64,000 nt of DNA from Alphaproteobacteria bacterium (GCA_016125165.1 WGMH01000004.1:1-64000), one strand, 5' to 3'. Positions 26,287 through 35,254 are shown, counted from the first letter of the stretch. Numbers and translations: made by a program. The notes: generated by a model from the letters alone, not told the origin.

Positions 26287-28302
26287 ATGCGTATTGCGTT
26301 GACGGCGATGACGGCGGCCGCGTTTTTGACATGGGCACTGCCGTCGCAGGCCGCAGAACAGCCCGGCGATGGTGTCCTGAGCTATCAGCCCAGCTTCTTC
26401 GCAGACGCCCGTCCAAATACGGCCTACGACATGGTTGGCCGATTGCCCGGCTTTTCTTTCAATGACGGCGATAGCGCGCGCGGCTTTGCTGGAACGGCTG
26501 GCAATGTGCTGATCGATGGACGTCGCCCCACCTCCAAGGACGATGATCTGCAATCCATCCTGACGCGCATCCCCGCCTCGGATGTGGACCACATCGAGGT
26601 CATCCGTGGCGGCGCGCCCGGTATCGACATGCAGGGGCATACGGTCATTGCCAATATCGTTCGAAAGAAGGCGGACTCCACGCACATCGTGTTGAAGGCC
26701 AACAACAATTTCTGGCCGGATGGCCACATGGTGGGCGGCGCCAGCGTGGAGATGACCCACCGCGATGGCGACAAGACATTCGAAGCCGCGCTTTCGATGT
26801 TTCCGAACTATGATGACAGCGTGGGCAAAGGCCATCGCTATTCGCGCGATGTCGGTACCGGCATCATCACGCACAGCACACTGAGCACACACGCCGCCGA
26901 TCAGGGCTACTCGGCGAAGGGCTCCGCCGCGCTGCCATTGCTGGGAGGGCAATTCCGCGCGAACCTCACGCTGCAGACGAGCCCGTTTCACTCCAGCGTG
27001 AAATACAACACGCTTGGCACGGTGCAGCTCTATACGGACGCCTCCACCGATCACAGTGGCGAGCTTGGGCTGCACTGGGATGGCAAATTCGGGGGCGTCG
27101 AAGTCGAAAGCCTGTTCCTGCAACGGCTTGGCAATACCACGGACAAGAACGTTGCGGTGGAGCCCGGTTCGCTGGAGATATTCACCTCCGACAGCGACAC
27201 GGGTGAATCCATTTTCCGCACCACGGCGCGCTATTCGCCGTTCAAGGGCCTGATGCTCGAAAGCGGCGCGGAAGGGGCATTCAACTATCTCGATGGCCAG
27301 ACGGCCTATGAGCAGAACGGGGTGCCGGTTCCCCTGCCCTCCGCCAACGCACGCGTCGAAGAACGGCGCGGCGAAGCCTTTCTGCAGGGCACATGGAACA
27401 TCAGCAGCGATTTCCTGCTCGAAGCTGGCGCGCGCTTCGAATATTCGAAGATCAGCGAGACAGGGGCCACGAGCCTGAGCCGCAACTTTTTCTATCCCAA
27501 GCCGCGCGCGGTTCTGACCTGGTCGCTCGACAAGGAAACGCAGCTGCGCGCCCGCTACGAAAAAGTTGTGGGGCAGCTCGATTTTGGCGACTTCATCGCC
27601 ACCAGCGATCTGTCATCAACCGGCGTGAGCGCGGGTAATCCCGATCTCAAGCCCGATCAGCGCACGCAATACGAACTGTCCTTCGAGCATCACTTCTGGG
27701 ACAAGGGCGCCATCGTGCTGACCCTCATGCACGAAGACATTACCGATGTGACCGACCTTGTACCCATCTACACCCTGTCGGGCGCATTCGATGCGCCGGG
27801 AAATATCGGCAACGGCAAGAATGACAAGGTCAATCTCGAGATGACTTTGCCGCTTGACCGGTTCGGCATCACGGGTGGCTTGCTGAAGGCGTCAACCACG
27901 CTACAGCGCAGCCGCGTACACGATCCGGTAACGGGGCTGTTGCGCGGCATATCCCGCGACCGGCCGCAGGATATCAGCGTGAACTTCACCCAGGATATCG
28001 AGAGCCTGAAATCGACCTGGGGCGTGTTCTGGTACAATGGCTGGGACGAGTATCGCTATCGCCTGTCGCTCGTGCAGCACTACCGTGTGCGACCGCCCTA
28101 CATGGAAGTGTTCTGGGAATACAAGCCGACGCCGGACTGGAGCCTGCGCTTCGAAGTGGACAACGCGGCGGCTTTTCAGTTCGACCGCGAGCAGGATTTC
28201 TATTCCGGTCCGCGCGACATTTCCCCGCTCGTGACGGTGGAACATCGCCAGATCCAGAGTCAGCCACGGCTCTACGTGTCGATCCGCAAGACGTTCAACT
28301 GA
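26287..28302 (+). CDS. TonB-dependent outer-membrane receptor
   Basis: A 671-residue outer-membrane receptor. A signal peptide (about 1-22, ending PSQAA) is followed by a plug domain (DMVGRLPGFSFNDGDSARGF, NVLIDGRRPTSKDDDL, IPASDVDHIEVIRGGAPGID) and a long beta-barrel region with alternating aromatic residues, ending in a phenylalanine-type beta-signal (SIRKTFN). The early plug wording resembles receptors for carbohydrates or small organics in Caulobacterales and relatives, but the ligand is unknown. There is no N-terminal STN signalling domain. The start MRIALTAM follows GGGGG. It converges with pccA, with 18 bases between stops. Confidence 0.92.
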   Translation: MRIALTAMTAAAFLTWALPSQAAEQPGDGVLSYQPSFFADARPNTAYDMVGRLPGFSFNDGDSARGFAGTAGNVLIDGRRPTSKDDDLQSILTRIPASDVDHIEVIRGGAPGIDMQGHTVIANIVRKKADSTHIVLKANNNFWPDGHMVGGASVEMTHRDGDKTFEAALSMFPNYDDSVGKGHRYSRDVGTGIITHSTLSTHAADQGYSAKGSAALPLLGGQFRANLTLQTSPFHSSVKYNTLGTVQLYTDASTDHSGELGLHWDGKFGGVEVESLFLQRLGNTTDKNVAVEPGSLEIFTSDSDTGESIFRTTARYSPFKGLMLESGAEGAFNYLDGQTAYEQNGVPVPLPSANARVEERRGEAFLQGTWNISSDFLLEAGARFEYSKISETGATSLSRNFFYPKPRAVLTWSLDKETQLRARYEKVVGQLDFGDFIATSDLSSTGVSAGNPDLKPDQRTQYELSFEHHFWDKGAIVLTLMHEDITDVTDLVPIYTLSGAFDAPGNIGNGKNDKVNLEMTLPLDRFGITGGLLKASTTLQRSRVHDPVTGLLRGISRDRPQDISVNFTQDIESLKSTWGVFWYNGWDEYRYRLSLVQHYRVRPPYMEVFWEYKPTPDWSLRFEVDNAAAFQFDREQDFYSGPRDISPLVTVEHRQIQSQPRLYVSIRKTFN

Positions 28303-28320
28303 CGAAACGCGGCGGCAGGC

Positions 28321-30318
28321 TTACGCGAATTCGAGGATCACCTCGTCGAGCGCAAGGCTGTCGCCCTTCTTGGCATTGACCTTCTTCACGGTGCCGTCGC
28401 GTTCGGCGGTGAGGACGTTTTCCATCTTCATCGCTTCAACAACAGCCAGCGTTTCGCCCACCTTCACATCCTGCCCTTCGACGACATTCACCGAAACGAT
28501 CAGGCCGGGCATGGGGCAAAGCAGGAATTTGGATGTATCGGCCGCGACCTTTTTTGGCATCAGCTTGGCGAAATTGGCGGCGGCAACCGAACGGGCAGAG
28601 GCCGTAACGCGCATGCCGCCCTGCACGAGCCGATAACCGCCCTGCACGCGCGATACCTGGATGGCAAATTCACCTGCCTTCTGGCGCAGAAACAGCGTCG
28701 GCAGACCCGGACGCCAATCTGTGACCGCCTCAAAGGGATGGCCATCGACACGCATGAACAGCTTGCCACCCGAGAGCGAGGCATCCGTTACGTCGTGACT
28801 TTCATCATCGAGTTTCACGACATAGTCACGGCCCGGCACATGAGCGCCGTTCATCGCCCCCGAGATCATGCCAGCACGTGTTGTGCGCACCAGCTTCATG
28901 GCAACGGCGGCGGCCACGAAGCGGCGCGCAGCGTCGACGTCCATCGGGCGGCCATGGAATCCATCGGGGAATTCCTCGGCGATGAAACCGGTGGTGAGCC
29001 GCCCCTCGCGGAAGCGGGTGTTGTGCATGATCGCCGTGAGGAAGGCGATGTTGTGATTGATGCCTTCGATGCGGAATTCATCGAGCGCCCTGGCCATGCC
29101 GTCGATGGCAGCTTCGCGTGTTGAACCATGCGTGCACAGTTTGGCGATCATGGGATCGTAGAACATGGAAATCTCGGCGCCTTCATAGACGCCGGTGTCA
29201 TTGCGAACGGTGATATCGCCCTGTTTGCCTTCGGCAGGCGGCTGATAACGCACAAGCCGGCCCGTGGACGGCAGGAAGCCGCGATAGGGATCTTCCGCGT
29301 AAATGCGCGCTTCCACCGCCCACCCCGTGAGCTTGATATCCGATTGACCAATGGGAAGCTTTTCGCCGGCAGCAGAACGGATCATCAGCTCCACCAGATC
29401 AAGACCGGTGATAAGTTCGGTGACCGGATGTTCCACCTGCAGGCGGGTGTTCATTTCGAGGAAGTAGAAATTGCGGTCCTTGTCGACAATGAATTCAACC
29501 GTACCCGCGCTGTCGTAGCCGACGGCCTTACCCAGCGCGACGGCCTGTTCGCCCATGGCCTTTCGAGTTGCCGCATCGAGGAATGGAGACGGCGCTTCCT
29601 CGATCACCTTCTGATGACGGCGCTGAATGGAGCACTCGCGCTCGCCCAGATAGACGACATTGCCGTGCTTGTCGCCGAGCACCTGAATTTCTATGTGGCG
29701 TGGCTCGGTGACGAACTTCTCGATGAAAAGCCGATCATCGCCAAAGCTGGCGCGCGCCTCATTTTGCGAGGACTGGATCGCCTGCACCAGTTCATCTTCC
29801 TTGTGAACGATGCGAAGCCCCTTGCCGCCACCGCCAGCGGATGCCTTCACCATCACGGGATAGCCGATGCTCGCCGCAATTTCGCGCGCATGCGCGGCAT
29901 CGCGAATTTCACCAATGAACCCGGGAACGGTGGAAACCTTTGCAGCCTGCGCCAGCTTCTTGGATTCAATCTTGTCGCCCATGGCCGCGATGGCGCGAAC
30001 ATTGGGGCCGATAAATGCCACGCCGATTTTCGCGAGCGCTTCGGCGAAGGCTTCGCGTTCGGACAGAAATCCGTAACCAGGGTGGACGGCTTCGGCGCCG
30101 GTGTCCTTGCAGGCCTGGACGATCTTGTCGATCAGAAGATAGGACTGAGCAGATGGTGGCGGCCCCAGATGCACGGCCTCGTCGGCCATCTCGACGTGCA
30201 GAGCGTCCTTGTCGGCATCGGAATAGACCGCCACGGTCTTGATGCCCATCTTGCGGGCGGTCTTGATGACGCGGCATGCGATTTCGCCGCGGTTCGCAAT
30301 CAGAATCTTCTTGAACAA
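28321..30318 (-). CDS. pccA: Propionyl-CoA carboxylase alpha (biotin-containing) subunit
   Basis: The ATP-dependent biotin carboxylase/carrier subunit that fixes bicarbonate for propionyl-CoA carboxylation; 665 residues. FKKILIANRGEIACRVIKTARKMGIKTVAVYSDAD opens the biotin carboxylase domain, with KASAGGGGKGLRIV and EMNTRLQVEHPVTE; the PccA-type BT linker (DVDAARRFVAAAVAMKLVRTTR) and a biotinyl domain with AMKMEN (Lys631) follow. The upstream in-frame sequence has no homology; the start is taken as TTG at 30318, preceded by GGGGGA at five bases. Its partner pccB lies 5.4 kb away on the same strand. Confidence 0.95.
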   Translation of the reverse strand: MFKKILIANRGEIACRVIKTARKMGIKTVAVYSDADKDALHVEMADEAVHLGPPPSAQSYLLIDKIVQACKDTGAEAVHPGYGFLSEREAFAEALAKIGVAFIGPNVRAIAAMGDKIESKKLAQAAKVSTVPGFIGEIRDAAHAREIAASIGYPVMVKASAGGGGKGLRIVHKEDELVQAIQSSQNEARASFGDDRLFIEKFVTEPRHIEIQVLGDKHGNVVYLGERECSIQRRHQKVIEEAPSPFLDAATRKAMGEQAVALGKAVGYDSAGTVEFIVDKDRNFYFLEMNTRLQVEHPVTELITGLDLVELMIRSAAGEKLPIGQSDIKLTGWAVEARIYAEDPYRGFLPSTGRLVRYQPPAEGKQGDITVRNDTGVYEGAEISMFYDPMIAKLCTHGSTREAAIDGMARALDEFRIEGINHNIAFLTAIMHNTRFREGRLTTGFIAEEFPDGFHGRPMDVDAARRFVAAAVAMKLVRTTRAGMISGAMNGAHVPGRDYVVKLDDESHDVTDASLSGGKLFMRVDGHPFEAVTDWRPGLPTLFLRQKAGEFAIQVSRVQGGYRLVQGGMRVTASARSVAAANFAKLMPKKVAADTSKFLLCPMPGLIVSVNVVEGQDVKVGETLAVVEAMKMENVLTAERDGTVKKVNAKKGDSLALDEVILEFA

Positions 30319-30391
30319 GCTCGTCCCCCAGGGGCGCCAAACGCCGTGCTGGTGCAAGGTTTTAGGCCCCCTTGCGCCCGCCGTAAACGGC

Positions 30392-30430
30392 CAAAAATGA
30401 CCGCGTGGCCGCCCCTGACGGAGCGGCCAC
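30392..30430 (-). terminator. Probable terminator after the M28 peptidase gene
   Basis: On the minus strand GTGGCCGC (30423-30430) pairs with GCGGCCAC (30405-30412) and is followed, after six bases, by ATTTTTGG. It lies just after the peptidase stop and ahead of pccA. Confidence 0.55.
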
Positions 30431-30439
30431 AGGCCTTTG

Positions 30440-32131
30440 CTACTTCCGGCCCGCCATCGACTTGTCGCGGATGGCGCGGAATTCGTTGCCATCGTACCAG
30501 TTGGGCCAGTTCTCGCTGTTCGCGAGCTCATCGCCCACTGTGTAGTAGGCATCGAGATCCTGAATTGGTCCTGACAAATCCCAGTTCGGATCGAACTCGT
30601 CAGAAGGCTGGTGATAGCGATGCGCGCGATAATCCTCGCCCGCAGCCTGCCCTGCCGCCGTGCCGCCCTCAATCAGATCGAAGCCACCAGCCGGATCGAG
30701 CATCGGCACGCCGACCTTCGAAAGGCTGATGTGGTCGGAGCGGTAGAATCCGCCGAATTCCGGGTGCGGATCAGGCGTGATGACGCGGTTCTGTGTCTTC
30801 AGAACTTTCGTCAGCAGATCCTCCAGTTCGGATGCACCGTTTCCAACCAGCACCAGATCGTGCGCACGGCCCTTCGGCAGGTTGGCATCGAGGTTTATGC
30901 CACCGACGATGTGATTGAGCGGCCAGACGGGATTGGTGGCGAAATATTCCGAACCGAGCAACCCCTGCTCTTCCAGCGTCCAGTTGATGAACGCGATGGA
31001 GCGTTCCGGGCGGCGCTTGTCCTTCGCGAAGGCTTCGGCGATTTCGAGGATGGCTGAAGAGCCCATGCCATTATCGACGGCGCCGTTGTAGATCTTGTCG
31101 TCACCGGCGACATCCGGCTTGATACCGAGGTGATCCCAATGCGCCGTGTACAGAACATATTCGTTCGGACGCTTTGAGCCGGGCAGCACGCCGACAACAT
31201 TGCGTGTTTTCAAAGTGTCGATCTTTGAGTTCAGCGTGGCCGACAGCGTTTCACCTTCCATCGCCACAGCCTTGAAGCCGCGCTGGTTGGCGGCGGCCTT
31301 CTGCGCGAGATAATCGAGCCCTGCGCGCTTGAAGAGATCCTTTGCGGTATCGAGCGAAATCCAGCCCTGCACCGGCACGCGATCCATCTGCTTGTTTTTC
31401 GCATCCAGCCACGACTTGGTACCCGAATTGGAATTGCGCACGACCTGCCAGCCATAGGCAGCGGGCGCATCTTCATGCACGATGATGGCGGCGGCGGCGC
31501 CCTGACGGGCCGCCTCTTCATATTTGTAAGTCCAGCGACCGTAATAGGTCATGGCCTTGCCCTTGAAGAATTTGGGATCGGGCGAGGCATCTTCATTGCC
31601 GGGATCGTTGACGAGGATGATGACGGTCTTGCCCTTCACATCCACGCCTGCGTAGTCGTTCCAATTGTATTCGGGTGCGACCACACCATAGCCGACGAAC
31701 ACGAGCGGTGAATCCTTCACGCTGACCTTCGTTCCCTTGAAGCGGGGCGTCCAGTACACGTCTTCATCGGGGAACTTCGGATTGATCTGGCCTTCCTTCG
31801 TATCGAACACGAGCGAAGAGTTGGCGGCATCCAGCGTGATGTTCACAGTGGGCACCATCTGGAAATAGCTGCCGTGATTGCCGGGCTTCAGGCCGATGCG
31901 CTTCATCTCGTCGGCGATCCACTGCGCGGCGGCTTCGCCGTTCTTCGTGCCGGGACCGCGGCCCTCAAAGGCATCATCAGCGAGTGCCTTGTCGCGCGCG
32001 GCGAGATCGGCGGCGGTGATTTCGGGAGAGGTGTCGGGGTGGCCGGGATAAATCCCGGCGGCGATCACAGGCGCGGCGAGAAGGGACAGACCCAACCCCA
32101 CCAGAGCGGCACGCGATACGGTGAAGGACAT
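30440..32131 (-). CDS. Secreted M28-family zinc aminopeptidase
   Basis: A 563-residue exported metallopeptidase. A signal peptide spans about 1-24 (ending PVIAAG). A protease-associated domain is inserted at about 130-290 (NDYAGVDVKGKTVIILVND). The M28 domain follows, with the zinc ligand motifs YTAHWDHLG, YNGAVDNGMGSSAILE, NWTLEEQGLLGSEYF, GINLDAN and YHQPSDEF. The family removes N-terminal residues from peptides using two zinc ions. The start at 32131 is chosen at the signal peptide; the long upstream in-frame reading overlaps the divergent gene. It is divergent from the RidA-like gene. Confidence 0.9.
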   Translation of the reverse strand: MSFTVSRAALVGLGLSLLAAPVIAAGIYPGHPDTSPEITAADLAARDKALADDAFEGRGPGTKNGEAAAQWIADEMKRIGLKPGNHGSYFQMVPTVNITLDAANSSLVFDTKEGQINPKFPDEDVYWTPRFKGTKVSVKDSPLVFVGYGVVAPEYNWNDYAGVDVKGKTVIILVNDPGNEDASPDPKFFKGKAMTYYGRWTYKYEEAARQGAAAAIIVHEDAPAAYGWQVVRNSNSGTKSWLDAKNKQMDRVPVQGWISLDTAKDLFKRAGLDYLAQKAAANQRGFKAVAMEGETLSATLNSKIDTLKTRNVVGVLPGSKRPNEYVLYTAHWDHLGIKPDVAGDDKIYNGAVDNGMGSSAILEIAEAFAKDKRRPERSIAFINWTLEEQGLLGSEYFATNPVWPLNHIVGGINLDANLPKGRAHDLVLVGNGASELEDLLTKVLKTQNRVITPDPHPEFGGFYRSDHISLSKVGVPMLDPAGGFDLIEGGTAAGQAAGEDYRAHRYHQPSDEFDPNWDLSGPIQDLDAYYTVGDELANSENWPNWYDGNEFRAIRDKSMAGRK

Positions 32132-32324
32132 CAGAACAATCTTCCCCTTGTTTTCTTTTGGCGGGGGCATCCTACAAATTGGGCCGGGAGGCGCAACGCG
32201 CCCATGCGCCACAAGATGTTGTGGAAGTTCCCGCCCCGCGCATTCGTTTTTCGTTTTTCGCGATTTTCGAGGGGGGAGAGGGGGTAATCTCCCGCCCGGA
32301 CAGACCACCGGGGGAACACCTGAT

Positions 32325-32807
32325 ATGGGCCGGATCGCCAGATTTGCAATGGGCGCGCTGCTTTGCCTGCCCCTCACGGATGCAGCCGCCGCAATGGAAA
32401 AGGGAACTTCAATGTCAGGACCGGAATATCTGAACTCTCCCGCGGCAAAGGCCGCTGGCCTGCCCTTCAGCCAGGCGGTGCGCGTGGGCGATGTGCTTTA
32501 TCTCTCCGGCGCGCTCGGCAACAAGCCAGGTTCGATGGAGATGGTGCCGGGCGGCATGGAAGCGCAGGCGAAGCAGACGATGGAAAACATCGGCGCGACG
32601 CTGAAGGAATACGGCTATTCCTTCGACGATGTTTTCAAATGCACCGTGATGCTGGCCGACATGAAGCAATGGGGCGATTTCAACAAGGTGTATGTGCAGT
32701 ACTTCAAGCCCGACCGCCTGCCCGCGCGCAGCGCCTTCGGCACAAGCGGCCTTGCACTGGGCGCCCTCGTCGAGCTGGAATGCTGGGCCTATGCGGGAAG
32801 GAAGTAA
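32325..32807 (+). CDS. RidA/YjgF family protein with a predicted signal peptide
   Basis: A 160-residue member of the Rid family, trimeric proteins that deaminate reactive enamine/imine intermediates or act in related chemistry. The core has PFSQAVRVGDVLYLSGALG, MENIGATLKEYGYSFDDVFKCTVMLADM, and PARSAFGTSGLALGALVELE, where RidA normally has the RxxxxVxxLPxGxxVEIE arrangement including a conserved Arg. From the ATG at 32325 the first 24 residues read as a signal peptide (RIARFAMGALLCLPLTDAAAA). A later ATG (MSGPEYL, 32412) with GGAA upstream would give a cytoplasmic form, so the location is unsettled. Divergent from the M28 peptidase. Confidence 0.85.
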   Translation: MGRIARFAMGALLCLPLTDAAAAMEKGTSMSGPEYLNSPAAKAAGLPFSQAVRVGDVLYLSGALGNKPGSMEMVPGGMEAQAKQTMENIGATLKEYGYSFDDVFKCTVMLADMKQWGDFNKVYVQYFKPDRLPARSAFGTSGLALGALVELECWAYAGRK

Positions 32808-32841
32808 CGTCCGCGCCAGCGCCGCATCACGCCATTGATCC

Positions 32842-33390
32842 TCAGGCGGTGAGGCCTGATTTAATCATGCGCGTGAACTGCGCATCGAGCTGTTGCCAAT
32901 CGGCATCCACGCCGCGCCTGATCCACCAGCGCACCAAGCCGATGAAGGCGCTGGCGGCAAATACGGCGGCGCGGCTGCGTTCTTCCGGCGACATGGCCGG
33001 ATATTTCCGCGCGAGGCGATGAAGCGCCACCGCGCGCAACTTTTCCTCGCCGGCCGCCATCGTGGCATCGAACGCGGCCGATTGCGCGAGGCTGACGGCG
33101 AATTCCCGATACTCCGCAACATGGTGCAGCAGCGGCGCCGTGGGCAGCAGCCCAACCGCATCCATGCCGAAATGCTGCACCTCACCCTGATCGGTGCGCG
33201 CGATCATGTCCACGAACGAGGACACGAGAAAGGCGTCCTTGCCTTCATAATGGCCATAGAAGGTGGAGCGGCCGACGCCCGCCTCCGCGAGGATTTCCGA
33301 AAGCTTCAGCGCATCGAAGCCGCGCAGCTTCACAAGCGCGACCATCGCATCCACGAGTGCGTTTCTGGTTTTGGCGGCCCGCCTGTCCAT
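32842..33390 (-). CDS. TetR/AcrR family transcriptional regulator
   Basis: A 182-residue TetR-type repressor. The helix-turn-helix is ALVDAMVALVKLRGFDALKLSEILAEAGVGRSTFYGHYEGKDAFLV, textbook for the family; the C-terminal ligand-binding half has no clear subfamily. The start MDRRAAKTRNALV is chosen because the HTH begins there and GGCAGGG precedes it; the upstream in-frame codons overlap the intergenic palindrome. It is divergent from a membrane-protein gene that it may control. Confidence 0.9.
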   Translation of the reverse strand: MDRRAAKTRNALVDAMVALVKLRGFDALKLSEILAEAGVGRSTFYGHYEGKDAFLVSSFVDMIARTDQGEVQHFGMDAVGLLPTAPLLHHVAEYREFAVSLAQSAAFDATMAAGEEKLRAVALHRLARKYPAMSPEERSRAAVFAASAFIGLVRWWIRRGVDADWQQLDAQFTRMIKSGLTA

Positions 33391-33420
33391 CCCTGCCCCG
33401 GCTTTTCCCGAACAAAATGC

Positions 33421-33434
33421 GCCGGATGTCCGGC
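33421..33434. promoter_or_regulatory. Palindrome between tetR-like gene and divergent membrane protein
   Basis: GCCGGA-TG-TCCGGC is a perfect 6-bp inverted repeat with a two-base centre. It is 30 bases upstream of the regulator ATG and 100 upstream of the divergent gene, a plausible operator for the TetR-type protein. No matching second copy was found nearby. Confidence 0.4.
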
Positions 33435-33533
33435 AACACGCGCCGATCACCCGAACGTCACTGCATCGCGTGCGACAAATCATTACCTGATGGCGGCGAG
33501 GCAGCACAGACGTGCGCGAGGGAGCACATTCAC

Positions 33534-34163
33534 ATGGCCGAGAGCAATATCTGGAGAATAGCGCTGATCCTGAGCGCGGTGTTTCTGACCGCGCTCATGC
33601 TGATGCACCCATCGGGCACGCAGGCGGCGGCGGATGCCCATCGCATTGTCCTGCCGGGGCGGTTCGTTCATGCGGGGGCGATTGCCGCCGAAATCCTGAT
33701 CATGTTCGGCGTGGTGGGGCTTTGCTTCCGCCTTGGCATCACGCGGACTTGGGTGGTGTTCGGGCTCGTGGCGTTTCTTTTCGCGGCAGTGGCGCTGATG
33801 GTGGCCGCATCGATCAATGGCTTCGTGGCGCCGAAGCTGATGAAGGCGCTGGAAACGCACAAACTGGAAGAGGCGCAGGTGATTGCCGTTTCGAGCTTCG
33901 GCTGGTGGCTGAACCAGACGCTGGCGAACATCGCTGCCTTCGCCACCAGTGCGGCCATTGTCGCCTGGAGCGCCGCATGGCCCGCCGCCGGGTGGCGTGC
34001 ATGGCTGGCGCGCGTGCTGGGGCTTGTGGCAGGCATCGTTCCGCCCGTGCTGCTGGCCGGGCCGTTCATCACGATGGACGTGCATGGCGCGGCGCTGGTG
34101 GCGCTGATGCAGAACCTCTGGCTGGTGCTGGCCGCGCTTCTGGCCCCGAAGGCGGAAGGGTAG
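33534..34163 (+). CDS. Integral membrane protein of unknown function
   Basis: A 209-residue protein with about six hydrophobic segments: an N-terminal IALILSAVFLTALMLM, then segments near 48-66, 72-92, 125-150, 155-175 and 185-203. Loops carry HPSGTQAA and FVAPKLMKALETHKLEE. I do not recognise a family. The start MAESNIWRI follows GGAG. Divergent from the TetR-type gene and followed immediately by a repeat module, it may be that regulator's target. Confidence 0.65.
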   Translation: MAESNIWRIALILSAVFLTALMLMHPSGTQAAADAHRIVLPGRFVHAGAIAAEILIMFGVVGLCFRLGITRTWVVFGLVAFLFAAVALMVAASINGFVAPKLMKALETHKLEEAQVIAVSSFGWWLNQTLANIAAFATSAAIVAWSAAWPAAGWRAWLARVLGLVAGIVPPVLLAGPFITMDVHGAALVALMQNLWLVLAALLAPKAEG

Positions 34164-34217
34164 CACGCGGAGACGCGGAGGGGTTCACGCGGAGGACGCA
34201 GAGGGCACGGAGGAAGA
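34164..34217 (+). repeat. GC-rich dispersed repeat module (left copy)
   Basis: Direct CGCGGAG-type words begin right after the membrane-protein stop: CACGCGGAGACGCGGAGG, then TTCACGCGGAGGACGCAGAG, then GGCACGGAGGAA. The same ordered modules occur inverted at 34545-34612. This CGCGGAGACGCGGAG pattern is known as a scattered intergenic repeat in many bacterial genomes. Confidence 0.75.
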
Positions 34218-34544
34218 TCGCGCGTGGATGGTGCGTTCGCTGAATGTTGATTGCGAAGCGGGATGTTGGCGCTTCGCGCCGGGGTTCTTCGCACCTGTCT
34301 GTTCAGGTGGCAGGATCGTTTGACGCGCTTTTTGCCGAGATCATTGCGATCGCCAGTTCAGGAATTGCAATTGTTATAGGCGATTCGCGCCAAATCCCTT
34401 CGAACACCGTTCAAACGCATCACAAACTGCGCGCAAATTTGACTTGCGCTACGTCAACGTGCGCCGCCTTGCACCACGACCTTCGGGCGAAGCCCAACAT
34501 TGCACTCTCGCAGCGCACAAACTTTCGAAACTGGGCGCACGGCA
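34218..34544. other. Noncoding spacer between inverted repeat modules
   Basis: About 327 bases without a credible ORF. It includes CACCTG-TCTGTT-CAGGTG (a small hairpin near 34295-34312) and an AT-richer stretch near 34360-34440. No terminator, tRNA or recognised RNA was seen. The region lies between two convergent genes. Confidence 0.5.
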
Positions 34545-34612
34545 TTTCCTCCGCGTCCTCAGTGTCCTCTGCGTGAACCACCACTCCGCGGCTCCGCGTC
34601 TCCGCGTGAACC
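34545..34612 (-). repeat. GC-rich dispersed repeat module (right, inverted copy)
   Basis: The reverse complement reads GGTTCACGCGGAGACGCGGAG, a short variable spacer, GGTTCACGCAGAGGACACTG, then AGGACGCGGAGGAA, matching the left copy in order. It abuts the stop of the next gene at 34613, so both convergent genes end directly in a copy. Confidence 0.75.
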
Positions 34613-35146
34613 CTACCGCCCGTCGTCGGACCAGTGCGGCGGATCGGAGATAAGCTTGATGACGCCGAAGGTTTTGCCCACCGCGATCAGTTCGGGGTTG
34701 GTGCCATCGCGCGGGGGCGATGCGATGGTGTGCAGCTTGCCGTCGAAATCGCGCAGCTGAAGCGTGCCCTGCCAGCCGATGGTCATGTCGATGGCGCGGC
34801 GTTCGGTGTGGCGGCTGGTGAGCGAGGGCCGGAATTTGAGCGCATAGGTCGAAGCCATTTGCGCGGCGGCGCTCTTCGCATCGGAATGATCCCACTGGAT
34901 ATCGACACCGGACATGCGCGGCACTTCGCGCGGGTCATAGCCCTCGCGTGCAATCATCCAGCACCAGTGCATCAGATAGGCCCGTTCCGGCGGGCGGAAG
35001 GTGGCGCTGACGGTGACGCTCGCGTGCCCGTTCTTCATCACCGAAATGAACGCCTGCGTCCGGTCGCGAAAATCCGGCAGCAGGTCTGCGGTCAACGCGC
35101 TCCCCGGAAAGCGCGAACACCATGCGGGGCCGGAAGGTTGGGACAT
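34613..35146 (-). CDS. M15-like (D-Ala-D-Ala peptidase fold) protein
   Basis: A 177-residue protein with VSATFRPPERAYLMHWCWMIAREGYDP, DIQWDHSD, PSLTSRHTERRAIDM and a C-terminal DPPHWSDDG. These resemble the zinc-binding SxHxxGxAxD and HxH/HW motifs of M15/VanY-type peptidases and phage-related endopeptidases. The usual glycine after HTE is Arg here. No signal peptide is evident, so the cell location and activity are uncertain. It converges with the membrane-protein gene across a repeat-bounded region. Residue-level homology to characterised enzymes is only moderate. Confidence 0.65.
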   Translation of the reverse strand: MSQPSGPAWCSRFPGSALTADLLPDFRDRTQAFISVMKNGHASVTVSATFRPPERAYLMHWCWMIAREGYDPREVPRMSGVDIQWDHSDAKSAAAQMASTYALKFRPSLTSRHTERRAIDMTIGWQGTLQLRDFDGKLHTIASPPRDGTNPELIAVGKTFGVIKLISDPPHWSDDGR

Positions 35147-35254
35147 GGAAATATCTTCAAATTCGAATCACAGCACAAGCTTAGCACCAACTCTTGCGTG
35201 GAGGTCCGTGCGGCATTGGCTCGCCGCGTCAGACAAATGCAAACTCTTCAACTC

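Noticed and set aside
30319-30672. An upstream extension of pccA
   Set aside because: The biotin carboxylase fold begins at the TTG at 30318; earlier codons overlap the peptidase gene and look noncoding.
34244-34576. A 110-codon plus-strand frame inside the repeat-bounded region
   Set aside because: Its composition is not protein-like and it runs into the right-hand repeat module.
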